Origin: Piezodorus guildinii
Taxonomy: Eukaryota > Arthropoda > Insecta > Hemiptera > Pentatomidae
Direction: 5' to 3'
Assembly (NCBI GenBank): GCA_023052935.1
Contig: JAJSOM010000007.1
Coordinates: 1-64,000, forward strand
DNA: 64,000 nucleotides
Shown: positions 50,706 through 64,000 of the stretch, piece by piece
Layout of the letters: each line of letters opens with the position of its first letter
How positions within the stretch are numbered: the first letter of the stretch is position 1
Notes under the pieces: model-generated
What the model saw: only the letters and a program-made list of their open reading frames with translations
What the model was told of the DNA's origin: nothing
Databases searched by the model: none
Position numbers and translations under genes: made by a program

Positions 50706-51326
50706 CTACTTCTTCTTCGGTGAAGCCTTCTTGGCCGCTGGCTTCTTGGCGGGTGCCTTCTTTGCCGGAGCCTTCTTCGCCTTGGGTGTCGAAGCGGGTT
50801 TCGCTTTGGCTACCTTGGGCTTGGGGGTCTTGGCGGCGGTTGGAGGCTTCTTGGTCTTCTTAGCCTTAGGCGCTGCGGCGGCCTTCTTCGCTGCCGCAGG
50901 TTTTGCCTTAGTTGCCTTGGACTTGCTAGCGACGGACGGTTTGGCGGGAGCCTTCTTTGTAGCGGCTACCTTCTTGCTCTCACCTCCTGCACCGGCGAGT
51001 TTGAAAGAGCCAGATGCGCCCTTGCCTTTGGTCTGGACAAGCGAGCCGGAAGCAACGGCGGAGACGAGGTACTTCTTGATGAAGTGAGACTTCTTCTCCG
51101 CATCGATCTTGTACGTCGAGCTGATGTATTTCTTGATCGCCTGGGTAGATGATCCACCCCTCTCCTTGAGAGACTTGATCGCAGCTGTTACCATTTGAGA
51201 TACAGGTGGATGAGAAGGCGCGGTCTTGGGCTTCTTGGCACCACTTGCCGCGGCGGCCTTACCCTTCTTCGCTTTGGGCGTCGCCGGTGTAGTTGGCGCA
51301 GCGGCTTCAGTTGTAGTTTCAGTCAT
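50706..51326 (-). CDS. H1: histone H1, copy 6 (promoter split off by element A2)
   Basis: 206 aa, same as copy 2. About 32-34 bp upstream of the ATG the sequence changes to a T run of about 100, the tail of element A2. The open frame extends through the tail as poly-Lys, an artefact. The natural H1 upstream region resumes at about 55803. Confidence 0.96.
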   Translation of the reverse strand: MTETTTEAAAPTTPATPKAKKGKAAAASGAKKPKTAPSHPPVSQMVTAAIKSLKERGGSSTQAIKKYISSTYKIDAEKKSHFIKKYLVSAVASGSLVQTKGKGASGSFKLAGAGGESKKVAATKKAPAKPSVASKSKATKAKPAAAKKAAAAPKAKKTKKPPTAAKTPKPKVAKAKPASTPKAKKAPAKKAPAKKPAAKKASPKKK

Positions 51327-51348
51327 TTTCACTAGGTTCGCTAGTGTA

Positions 51349-51461
<113 letters not shown>

Positions 51462-51845
51462 TCCCTCAAACAGAAAAAACATAGAATTAATATAAAAATA
51501 ATAATGGTAAATACATTAAAATTTGGTTTACTTACAATACCTTTTTCTACTTACCAGTATTTGAAGGCTTATTAATTGATTAGTTATAAAAAAGATACTC
51601 CCTGTTCGGTGTGTTGATATATTTTGAAGGTGAGGGGCCTCCCTTGTTGTTTATATAGTATATAGTTATATAAAGCTAAATTGAAGAAGAAAACTTAGAA
51701 CTAAAACATAACAAAAGGTTAAAGGTACCTGAAAAAAAGTTATTAACATAGAGAGGTGGGGGGTGGGGTTGGGTAGTGTAGAAGATATGGAAAAGGAAGG
51801 AAGGAAAGGGATAATGAGTGTGGGAGGGGATTATTAAGTAGTATG

Positions 51846-54485
51846 CTACTTAATGATGTATATTGGGATTGACAGGCCTTTACGACCCTGCCATCTCTCT
51901 GGGATCTTGGAAGGTGTGATGGATTGGAAAAGCGGGTTGTATGTCGCTTGTATGTTGTCATAGAATTTTATGTGTCGTCGTGATATGTGTGTTTGTATTG
52001 TTTCTAAGTTTAAAGTCTCGTGTATGTGGTCCATGCTCCGTCTTTCGAGAGTTGTATGTTTTGTGATTTTTTGTAATATGTTGTTTTGGGTTGATTGAAG
52101 TGACTTCAGGGCTGTGGGATATAGGTAATGTAGGAGAGGTGCTCCGTGAAGGAGTGCGGGTCTAAGTATTGATTTGTATATAAGTAGTTTAAGTCTTAGT
52201 GACAGCCCTGGTGAGTATAATAGGTGATTTAGTTGTGCTGCTGTCGCTCGTACAATTCGTATTCTGTTTGAAATGTGTGCTGTGAATGATAGATGTGACT
52301 CTAGTGTCATTCCTAAGTATGTGAGTCGTTTTTTGGTTTGTATAGTTTCTCCGTTTAGTTTGGGTTGATGTTTAAGTGTTTTCATGTATGAGAAGGTTAT
52401 TGCATCCGTTTTGTTAGTGTTTATTTTAATGTTTATGTCGTTCAGTTGGTTTGTGATTAGTTGAGCTGCGTTTTGGGCCCTGCGCATTGCTTTATCCGCA
52501 TTCATGCTGGCCGTGTATATGGCAATGTCATCAGCATATGCGGCGACTTGTACTCTGTCGATTTTTTGCCCTACTATTTGGGCTGTATATATGTTGAATA
52601 GTGTAGGCGCTAGGACCGAGCCCTGTGGGACGCCGCATGTCACTTTGCGTTGGGTAGACAATTCAGTGTTCACACGGACTGAAAATGTCCGTCCACTGAT
52701 GTATGAACCTATTAAGTCGACCAGTTGGTCCGGAAATCGGTGAAGCCTTAGTGTTTCAATAAGGGTGGTGTGGGATACAGAGTCGAACGCCTGTGTGCAA
52801 TCGAGTGATATCATGGCTGTGGCACGGTTTTGTCTAAGGTTGTTGGCTGTATCATGCTGTAGTTTAGCAACGTGATGGTAGCAGCTGACTCCGCGATGAA
52901 ACCCAGTTTGTTCTGGGGGTATTACGTCGTGTGCGTCGCAGTGTTTTCGGACGTGTATGAGTATTAGTTTCTCATATATTTTTGAGATATGATTGAGGAG
53001 GCTGATGGGCCGGTATTCTTCCGGGACCTTTCCTCGTTTTTTGGGTTTTAGGAGTGGAACTATTATAGCATGTTTCCACTGATTTGGGAAGTATCTGAGG
53101 CGAGAGCATGAGTTGAAAATGTTTAGGAGAAACATGTGGGCCTTTCTCGGGAGTTGTTTGAGTAGGACATATGGAATGTTATCCTGTCCTGTTGATTTGT
53201 TTCCCTTTGTTCTTCTCAATATTGCAGTCAGTTGTTTATACGTGGAGTAGAGGGGGGTTTGTGTGTTGTTTGTCGTGGGGTTGTGTTCGTATGTGCTGAC
53301 GGTGCGTGCTTTGTCTCGGTCAACATAATACTGTGCTAGAATGGTGGCCTGATCTGCGGGTGTGAGAAGCTCGTCGCCTCGGGTAATTTTCACCACTTTT
53401 GATTTTGTGTTGTGGCTTCTGACAAGTTTCCAGAAGTTTTTCGGGTCATAGTGGGTTCGGCGTAATTGATCATGCCATATTGATGTTTTCCACTGCGACA
53501 TGAGTGTGTTTACTTGTCTAGTGAGGCTGTTTACAATGGGTTTGTAAGTAGGGTCTTTTGTTCTGTACCAGCAGTTTTTAATGTTGTTTCGTTGTTTTAT
53601 TAGTTGTAGTATGTGTTCTGGCGGTTTTCTTAGATGTATAGGTGTTGGGTGAAAAGTGGGTATGGCGTCTCTTGCTGCGTCTTTGATAGTGTTTTGTAGC
53701 GTTTCAATGGCCTTGTTTATGTCGTCGATGTTATTGAGTGGTGTGATGGTCGGTGTGTTGCTGTGAACAGTGTTTTTGTATAGTTTCCAGTCTGCTTTCT
53801 GAAAATCATATTTTAGGTCTGTATGTCGTGTTCTTGTTGTGTCATGTCCTAGTTGATATAGTACAGGGATGTGGTCGTTGTCACTGAAGTCAACTGTTGT
53901 GCAGTTTGTGAATCGGTGTGCCTGTTGCGTGAGTAGTAGGTCTGGTGTTGATGTGTATGATGGGTTAGCGTGGTGTCTGAAAGTGGGTGCATTGGGGTGT
54001 ATAATTGTGTATTTTGTTTTGGTCAGGTGAGTTCCCAATGCATTGGGTGTCGCACAGTTCCATGAGTGGTGTCTAGCGTTCAGGTCACCTAGTATGATAT
54101 GCTGTCTGTCAGTCTCAGTTTCTTGTAGAAAAGTTTTTGTCGTTTCCGGTTTGCCTTTGGGGCTTCTATAAATACATGTGATTTTGTATGTATGTTTGAG
54201 TTTAACTTGTATCGTGATGGCAGTATGTTTGTCGTCACTGAGCGTATTGTTGTTTATGATCCTAGACGGGACGCCTTTACGCACCAGTAGGGCGACGCCC
54301 CCTTGGCGGGGTGAGTCATGTCTGTATATTGTGTAACCTCTGAAGTGTATTTGTGTTTGTTTGTTTAGTTTTGTGTCAGTCAGTGCTACTATTGATGGCC
54401 TGATACTGGCCAGGAGGGTTTCTAATTCGAGCTTACGTTTCTTAAGCCCCGTTATGTTGTAATTTAGGATAGAATGTCTATCCAT
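51846..54485 (-). CDS. element A2 ORF2, APE endonuclease-reverse transcriptase
   Basis: 879 aa, uninterrupted. The endonuclease is at about 1-225: ILNYNITGL, VALTDTKL at 33-40 with Asp37 where Glu is usual, GDLNARHHSW, TSTPDLLLT, and DHIPV as the catalytic His motif. RT is at about 440-730: RPISLLNHISKIYEKL, SLDCTQAFDSVSH, GVPQGSVLAPTLF, and YADD at 650-653. The C-terminal region has YLGMTLESHLSF and LLHGAPLLHYLY, with no RNase H. The start ATG overlaps the ORF1 stop (ATGGATAG). It is roughly half identical to element B ORF2 in the RT core (estimated by eye). This is the best candidate in family A for a working enzyme. Confidence 0.94.
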   Translation of the reverse strand: MDRHSILNYNITGLKKRKLELETLLASIRPSIVALTDTKLNKQTQIHFRGYTIYRHDSPRQGGVALLVRKGVPSRIINNNTLSDDKHTAITIQVKLKHTYKITCIYRSPKGKPETTKTFLQETETDRQHIILGDLNARHHSWNCATPNALGTHLTKTKYTIIHPNAPTFRHHANPSYTSTPDLLLTQQAHRFTNCTTVDFSDNDHIPVLYQLGHDTTRTRHTDLKYDFQKADWKLYKNTVHSNTPTITPLNNIDDINKAIETLQNTIKDAARDAIPTFHPTPIHLRKPPEHILQLIKQRNNIKNCWYRTKDPTYKPIVNSLTRQVNTLMSQWKTSIWHDQLRRTHYDPKNFWKLVRSHNTKSKVVKITRGDELLTPADQATILAQYYVDRDKARTVSTYEHNPTTNNTQTPLYSTYKQLTAILRRTKGNKSTGQDNIPYVLLKQLPRKAHMFLLNIFNSCSRLRYFPNQWKHAIIVPLLKPKKRGKVPEEYRPISLLNHISKIYEKLILIHVRKHCDAHDVIPPEQTGFHRGVSCYHHVAKLQHDTANNLRQNRATAMISLDCTQAFDSVSHTTLIETLRLHRFPDQLVDLIGSYISGRTFSVRVNTELSTQRKVTCGVPQGSVLAPTLFNIYTAQIVGQKIDRVQVAAYADDIAIYTASMNADKAMRRAQNAAQLITNQLNDINIKINTNKTDAITFSYMKTLKHQPKLNGETIQTKKRLTYLGMTLESHLSFTAHISNRIRIVRATAAQLNHLLYSPGLSLRLKLLIYKSILRPALLHGAPLLHYLYPTALKSLQSTQNNILQKITKHTTLERRSMDHIHETLNLETIQTHISRRHIKFYDNIQATYNPLFQSITPSKIPERWQGRKGLSIPIYIIK

Positions 54486-55659
54486 GTAAGTTTTGATTTA
54501 TCATGGCCTGTACATTGGCCATCATCATGTTACACATATTATTTATCATGGTCTGTACCCAGCCCATGATGTTCTTTACCCAGTCGGGTTGTGTTGTGGT
54601 CGGGGTAGGAAGTAGCGGTGGCTTAAATGCTCTACCCGCATATGAGTTTGGTCCGGATGTGGTGGGGGGAGCCTGATTCGTTGGCTCCTGTGCTGTTGTT
54701 TCGGGTTCTGTTATGACCCTTTTTTGAACTTTCGCCTTTATTATGGCGATTCTGGCGGGACAATTGCGATACGAGGCTACATGAGGGCCTCCACAATTGG
54801 CGCACTTTATGGGTGTTGTTTTGTGGCATTCACTACTCAGGTGGTTACCGCCACAGCGGACGCATACAATTATGCGCCCACAGAAGTTTTTGTGTGGCCA
54901 AATTCCTGACAGTTGAAACACTGTCTGGGGCCACTTGCGTCTTCATCTTTTCTACGTGATATATCACGTAGTCTATTGGTCCTACATTTTTAACATCATT
55001 TAATGTAGTGTTGTGGTCTGTAGTGATAACAATATAACTTAGTTGGGTTTTAACCCCTTCTTTGTTGGTCTTGGCCATTCTCCATATTGTTTTGAACCCT
55101 TTTAGGTGGGTTTTTAAGGCCGTTTCGATGGGTGCAAGGGGTTGATCTAAATCAAACCCTTTTAGGATATATCTTTTGTCTTTTTTGGTGCTCTCAGGGC
55201 ATATGTATGGTAATCAATATCATCACTATTGTGGAGTAGTTGTATGATTTTATTAAATGTCTCGTTAGTTTTAGTATATATTTTCGTTTCATTTTGAAAC
55301 GCTCTGATAGTGAATTGCGTTATTTCATTTTCGATTAATGAATTTTTAAGATCCACCCCTGATATCGGTGGTCTGATAATTATTGGCGGCGGTGTTTTGT
55401 TTGTGGGTGTGCTTGTTGTTGTTGTTGTTATTGTGTTAGTACTCGCTGTCTTGCTTGTACTTGGTAAGTTTGTTAGTTCGTTGAAAGTGTTGTGTGTTGT
55501 CGTTGGCAGTATTATTTGTGGTCTAGGTTTAGCTGTTAGTTTCTTTTTTGGTGTAATGAAGCCTTCAGAATCAGTCTGTTGGGTATTTAAACTATGTCTT
55601 TTGAGTGGTCTTTTAGTTTGTTGAGTGTCCTGAGCAATGTCCATTTTGTTTTCCGTCAT
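54478..55659 (-). pseudogene. element A2 ORF1, gag-like zinc-knuckle protein, frameshifted
   Basis: Begins MTENKMDIAQDTQQTK and contains SEGFITPKKKL and PPPIIIRPPISGVDL. At least three single-base losses split it: near 55185-55195, near 54935-54945 and in a T run near 54885-54893, where A1 has six T and A2 five. Reading across the breaks, the same three CCHC knuckles as A1 are recognisable, including CVRCGGNHLSSEC and CANCGGPHVASYRNC. It ends MINQNLHG. Its N-terminal third is clearly different from A1. Confidence 0.82.
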
Positions 55660-55791
55660 TTATATTAATTATTTAAATATTATATTAATAATTCATTATA
55701 CTATTAAAATTAATCAATGTTACATCATATAAAAATTAAAAGTTGGCATAAGTTAAAAATACACTACACTCACATGTTGTGATGATACATG

Positions 55792-55802
55792 CCTTGTTAT
55801 TT
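55792..55802. repeat. target-site duplication, element A2, 5' side
   Basis: CCTTGTTATTT, imperfect partner of 51349-51360. Confidence 0.68.
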
Positions 55803-56909
55803 CTTGTACCTCGTGTAATTTGTAAAGCGGGACGGACGTAACGGAGACGCCATACTTCTTATTCCAGAATTATTTCTCCTTGGATTGTTTTGTGTTCAAT
55901 TTGTATCTGTAAACTCACCTCTGCGGTTCAGTAGACCCGTTTACGTGTACGATTTTCGGCGCCCTCTCTCCTTACTTCTCTCCACACTCACGCGCGGCCC
56001 AGCGTCACCAAAACTCGGGCCAAGTCCAACGATCGCTGAATCTCGGAGACCGGTCGTCTTCTCTCCAACTCCTCTCAAAATAGTCATTTTAAATTACTTC
56101 TCCCTCGTGCTCAATAAGTTTCGACGAAACCTCGCTCTTTTGGAACCATTAACCTTTCAGAATCCCTTGGCTTTGTGCAGTTTAGCGGCGTCAATCTTGG
56201 CGGAAACTGATTCATTCAGGGTTGTTAGCACTCATCCGACGTTACCATGTCATCTTTCCGACTGGTTTTCCAAAATATTATTAAAACGCTTGATTCTCTT
56301 TCCCTGGCGGCAAGGCGACTCCAATTGACTGTCTAGGATTAGATACAGGACTGGTTTTCTATGCCCTTTGGTACTGGCATCCCGTTAATAACATGATGGA
56401 ATAGCACTGCATCTCTATGCACCGTCTCCGCCCGCTCGGCTGCTGACCTCGGTAAGGATTCGGCAGTCATATCATTGTATTCGTGTAATTAAAAAAAAAA
56501 AAAATGAACCATAAAGAGAATCAGAATAATTCCGTGTTGACTTACCGTTTAGGAAAACATTTTACGTGGTGTTGTTTAATCCGGAGCTGACTTCGGGATA
56601 GGGAAAAAAATAGATAAATAAAATCGGTAGATTGTTATGGAATAACGACGCAGTTGAAAGATAGAGGTGAATTTTCATTTGAAATTTGATTTACATCTAG
56701 ATTGGTGCTATATGGCCCGATATATCCGAAATGGTATTATTAAGAATATAGATCATCGTGTAATCATTAATGTTATTCTTTCGTTTTACTCGACCTTTTT
56801 ATAACTCTTCAGGTCGCAATCAGGCTAATAAGAGATATGAGTGAGTATTTTTATTTTTCATATATACTTGAACTCTCGTTAACAACTAACATCCTCTCTG
56901 CGATACTTA

Positions 56910-56911
56910 CA

Positions 56912-56951
<40 letters not shown>

Positions 56952-56958
56952 CTCTCTG

Positions 56959-56989
<31 letters not shown>

Positions 56990-56994
56990 TCTCA
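56910..56994. repeat. CT/GA microsatellite, S6 first array
   Basis: About 85 bp of interrupted (CT)n. Confidence 0.93.
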
Positions 56995-57341
56995 TACCCA
57001 CTCCAATACTAAACTTCTCTCGATGAGCCCCGTCTTGTAGGGGAAGCTTCAAGATGTTTATTAAGGGGTGGTAGGGCGACACTTGTGTATTAACAAAGTT
57101 CAGTTAATATATCTTTGTTACGTCATCGAGTAAAGGAGCAATCCAATTCTTGGTCATAAAAAATAGGAAAGCTAAGGGGGTATAAAAAATAATAAACAAT
57201 ACCAAGATTACCCCAGGAGAATTTTCTTTTATAATACCTAAATCAATCGGAATACTTCGGAGGCTCGGTATTGATCATTGATGTTCTAAATTTCTTATCT
57301 CTTTAATATTAACTATGGTGGCCTCGATATATTTCTTTCAT

Positions 57342-57388
57342 TTTTCTCTCTCTCTCTCTCTCTCTCGTGCTCTCTCTCTCTCTCTCTT

Positions 57389-57426
<38 letters not shown>

Positions 57427-57430
57427 TTCT
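57342..57430. repeat. CT/GA microsatellite, S6 second array
   Basis: About 89 bp of interrupted (CT)n with a GTG break near 57367. Confidence 0.93.
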
Positions 57431-58444
57431 ACTCTTCACTTCTCACTCTCACTCACACACTCACATCACACACAATTAGTTGCTCGAATTGGAAGATAAA
57501 CTATTTTATCTCTACACAAATACTAATCTTAGTGTTAGGGATTAGCTCGCTTGAAGACCCAAAAGGAAAAATGTTTATTTCACACGGAATGGAGATCAAA
57601 GGTCGCCGACACAGGCGCCGCTGTTTGTTGTGCATCTAACGTATAAAGTACTCCATTGTTCAACGTAATATCTTTGTATTACGCCTTATTCAATCAGAGA
57701 TACTCAACCCCGAGACCAACTTCTCAATTTCCATTGATATCTAATTAAAAGTAGCTAAGTAGCGGGAAAAGCTCTAAGGGTGTAGGTAGGATGCAGGCAG
57801 GGAAAAACCGTAAGGGGAGGGACGAGTTAGGAAGGTGAAAAACCCAAAGGGGAGGAGAGACGGCAGGCTGAATGTGGAAAAACCGCCTAGGGTAAGGTCG
57901 GGAAATTTTGTTACATTATATTATATATACTCTGTGAGGGAAAGCAGGTCAGCCAGGTAAGCAGGATTATACGTTCGGAAGGCCTGCGAGTGTTTATTTA
58001 GATCAGTTTAGGATTGTTCATAAATACTTATCTCAATTGTAATATTATGTTAGACTGTATGTGTATGATACAGGCTCATGGTCTGAGATAGGGATGACGA
58101 GCAGAGGGTTTCATTTGATGGACGGATAAGACGTTACATGCTTTCAAGTGTACTCCCTCGCTTTATAATATCCTTTCCATCATATAGGAATAGAATAAGA
58201 TAAGAGACAAAACTTAATAAAGTTGTTATTGTATGTTTCGTTAGAGATTATAACGTTTAGTATACTAATCACACATTCGTAATCCCGAATTAATTAGTGA
58301 AATTGTTTAAATACTCGATGATTACCGATTGGAAACCCTTTCGATATTCAATTATCGTTATGTTATAACTATATCATTTCTTTGTTCGTGGAAATTTTTG
58401 TTGTTTTGCATTGAACAGAAAGCGTCTCTTTTTTTCGTTTTGGT

Positions 58445-58460
58445 GGCCCTGAAAAGGGCC
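58445..58460 (-). terminator. histone 3' stem-loop, H2B copy 7
   Basis: Hairpin 30 nt after the stop. Confidence 0.95.
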
Positions 58461-58490
58461 GTTGAAATTAGCCTGGGAACGATTGACTCG

Positions 58491-58862
58491 TTACTTAGAG
58501 CTAGTGTACTTGGTAACGGCCTTTGTGCCTTCGCTGACAGCGTGCTTAGCCAATTCGCCGGGAAGTAGGAGCCTCACCGCGGTCTGGATTTCCCTGCTCG
58601 TGATGGTCGACCTCTTGTTGTAGTGGGACAGGCGCGAAGCTTCGGCAGCGATACGTTCGAAGATATCGTTGACGAAACTGTTCATGATGCTCATGGCCTT
58701 AGAGGAGACTCCAGTGTCGGGGTGAACCTGTTTCAGCACCTTGTAGATATAGATGGCGTAGCTCTCCTTCCTCCTCCGCTTCTTCTTCTTGTCGGATTTG
58801 GAGATGTTCTTCTGGGCCTTGCCGGCCTTCTTCATGGCTTTACCGCTCGCTTTGGGTGGCAT
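58491..58862 (-). CDS. H2B: histone H2B, copy 7
   Basis: 123 aa, same as copy 1; TATA 58915-58922. Intact. Confidence 0.98.
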   Translation of the reverse strand: MPPKASGKAMKKAGKAQKNISKSDKKKKRRRKESYAIYIYKVLKQVHPDTGVSSKAMSIMNSFVNDIFERIAAEASRLSHYNKRSTITSREIQTAVRLLLPGELAKHAVSEGTKAVTKYTSSK

Positions 58863-59584
58863 GTTGACCGATTGTCAGCTGAAACCGAAGTGTTAGATTT
58901 TCCAATGATGCGGGCTTATATATGCGATTCGACGGGATCCGAGCGGACCAATCGTGGCGAAGAGGGTAGCGCAGTCTTGCGGCAGCATTCGAAACCTGGT
59001 CAAAGCGCGCGAATGCCCATACAGCAGGGGGGCGTGGTGACTCCACATTCAAATTTTCCGTTTCCCGATGAGTCTGTTGATCCATTTTATGTTTTATAAT
59101 CATTGGGTGAGATAATTTGTTAATTATTTTTTTCTTTTGTATATATATATTTTTTAAATATTTATTTCGCCATCCCGATATCTTATCTTTCTTTTAAATA
59201 CTAACAATTTGTTGTTTCCTTCTTTATCATAGTGAATGGTTGCGTTAGTGTGCGCGCGCTTCTGTACTTGTGCGCATTTTCGTTCCGAGGATAAGTGCCG
59301 CGCGGGGGTTTTTCTTTTTCCGAGAAGGGATGTACCTTGACTTGTTGATCCGGATGGGATTACCTTCGGACCGCTTACTTCCTTTTGGTATTTATATACA
59401 CCCCTAATATTTATTTAGGCAAATCCTTAATAATCACAACGATGTAACAAACAAGCAAGGCTACCCATTGTTGTTATTAGACGAATCGGATAATGAATAA
59501 GATGCCTTTTTAAGGGGACATTGAATTGAGAGGAGTAGGATCAAGTGTATAGCCAAGTCAGAAAGCTACCAGAGATCATTTGGT
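58863..59584. promoter_or_regulatory. H2B promoter and H2B-H3 intergenic region, copy 7
   Basis: TATA 58915-58922, CCAAT 58948-58952. The GTGCGCGC-rich stretch (about 59248-59305) has lost one base relative to other copies, and a short AAGAT repeat is contracted near 59500. Confidence 0.8.
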
Positions 59585-59600
59585 GGCCCTGAAAAGGGCC
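59585..59600 (-). terminator. histone 3' stem-loop, H3 copy 5
   Basis: Hairpin 30 nt after the stop. Confidence 0.95.
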
Positions 59601-59630
59601 GTTGAAAGTACGGCAGGGTGCGGACAGCCC

Positions 59631-60050
<420 letters not shown>

Positions 60051-60060
60051 CTATGGCCTC

Positions 60061-61629
<1,569 letters not shown>

Positions 61630-62323
61630 GCTTTTTTGCCGGTCGTTTTATAGGTGGAATCGGAGGGGTGGGGGGTGCGTCCCACCAATCAGCATGGCGC
61701 GTCGGCCTTTTTTGTTCATTTCTTTGTTGGCTTCTTGTGATACTAACATATATTCACTTACCTGATTTTTATATTTGCGTAAATTATGAAATAGCAGTTT
61801 TTCTCATTGATAATGACAACACTGTGGTGTATTTGTCATCCATTCATTCATCCATCGTGCTAACAAATTTCTCTGATATATATATATATATATTTTTTTT
61901 TATTATGGATTCTACTGCACCTTTGTCGGTGATTCTGTGATCAATTAGATTTCTTTCATCGTTAAAAGAGTTTCCGCCGCATTTGTTTGGTCGTGGGATT
62001 CCCACGGTTCAGTTTATTGCTCCGGAAGACCCAAGTTAATCATATATTATATACTCTTTTTGCTGTGTCCAAGTTAGCCTCTGCCTTTTCTTTTCTCGGT
62101 AATGTTATTGGTCAATCGATACGGATTTAATCTGTTAGTCTGTAATATATCAAATATCTGAATTATGGGTGTGTAAAACAACTTGGAGGATATCATCGGA
62201 AGGGTCGATAATCATTGCCCACCACTTTTCTTTTTTGTATTATTTAGAAAAGGTATTTGTGGCATATTGTACGGGAAGCTAGTGGGTGAATTATTTAAGA
62301 AAGTCTGTGTAATTATTTTTGGT
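61630..62323. promoter_or_regulatory. displaced H3 promoter and H3-H4 intergenic region, copy 5
   Basis: H3 TATAAAA at 61646-61652 and CCAAT at 61685-61689, now feeding into element A3. The 42-bp segment shared with the spacers is about 61763-61804. The T tract found in other copies (near 62225) is shortened here to a few T with a C interruption. Confidence 0.83.
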
Positions 62324-62339
62324 GGCCCTGAAAAGGGCC
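62324..62339 (-). terminator. histone 3' stem-loop, H4 copy 5
   Basis: Hairpin 46 nt after the stop. Confidence 0.95.
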
Positions 62340-62385
62340 GTTGAAACTTTCCCCCGGTCACAAGGTACACACGACGATGTCGAAC

Positions 62386-63401
<1,016 letters not shown>

Positions 63402-63417
63402 GGCCCTGAAAAGGGCC
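63402..63417 (-). terminator. histone 3' stem-loop, H2A copy 7
   Basis: Hairpin 40 nt after the stop. Confidence 0.95.
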
Positions 63418-63457
63418 GTTGAAAAGAGAAGATCGAGAGGCTTTCCGGCCATCAGGC

Positions 63458-64000
<543 letters not shown>

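Larger units (their letters stand above)
55803..58444. other. displaced H1 promoter and spacer S6 (divergent)
   Basis: Starts with the H1 upstream region, with many single-base losses to about 57720. The first CT array is short (56910-56994). The D1 block is replaced by about 340 bp of unrelated AT-rich DNA (about 57000-57340). A second CT array (57342-57430) leads into D2, normal from about 57720. No gene is seen. Confidence 0.8.

Overview
The window is part of a tandem array of replication-dependent histone genes from an animal, most likely an insect. H2A and H2B closely resemble insect proteins, the mRNAs end in the metazoan SLBP stem-loop, and the only mobile elements are APE-type non-LTR retrotransposons of Jockey-like character. 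Species and order cannot be fixed from the sequence. All five histone genes lie on the minus strand, in plus-coordinate order H2B, H3, H4, H2A, H1, followed by a spacer of about 3 kb. An unoccupied unit is about 8.65 kb (H1 start at 42672 to H1 start at 51326). Every gene has its own promoter and its own 3' stem-loop (GGCCCTTTTCAGGGCC; GGCTCTTTTCAGAGCC for H1).

Layout: spacer 1-2910; unit 1 (H2B 2957, H3 4103, H4 5296, element A1 5647-10171, H2A 10904, frameshifted H1 12330); spacer; unit 2 (H2B 16187, H3 17332, H4 18525, element B 18881-23279, H2A 24013, H1 25442); a mini-unit with only H2A and H1 (26255-28866); spacer; a deleted unit in which H2B is fused to H2A (32140-32383), then H1 33437; spacer; a unit with a damaged H2B (37274) and frameshifted H3 (38354), then good H4, H2A and H1; spacer; a unit with all five ORFs intact (H2B 45863 to H1 50706) whose H1 promoter holds element A2 (51361-55791); spacer; a last unit (H2B 58491, H3 59631 with truncated element A3 60062-61629, H4 62386, H2A 63458). 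The H1-H2B spacers carry two CT microsatellites and a duplicated block of about 667 bp.

The most notable content is the set of four non-LTR insertions. They belong to two related but distinct families (A in three copies, B in one). All four lie 20-44 bp upstream of a histone ATG (H4, H4, H1, H3), all in the same orientation as the gene. In the three promoters with a TATA box, the element 3' junction is 20-25 nt downstream of the first T of TATA. In the two H4 insertions the target duplication spans the expected transcription start, so the histone TATA box sits about 34-37 nt upstream of the element's first base. This suggests insertion guided to histone core promoters with capture of the host promoter, at the cost of separating the histone ORF from it. 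Element B has intact ORF1 and ORF2. Element A2 has an intact ORF2, but ORF1 is frameshifted.

Several stretches (about 31330-32100, 37340-37690, 55800-57720) differ from the other copies by many scattered single-base changes and may be unpolished consensus rather than real decay.
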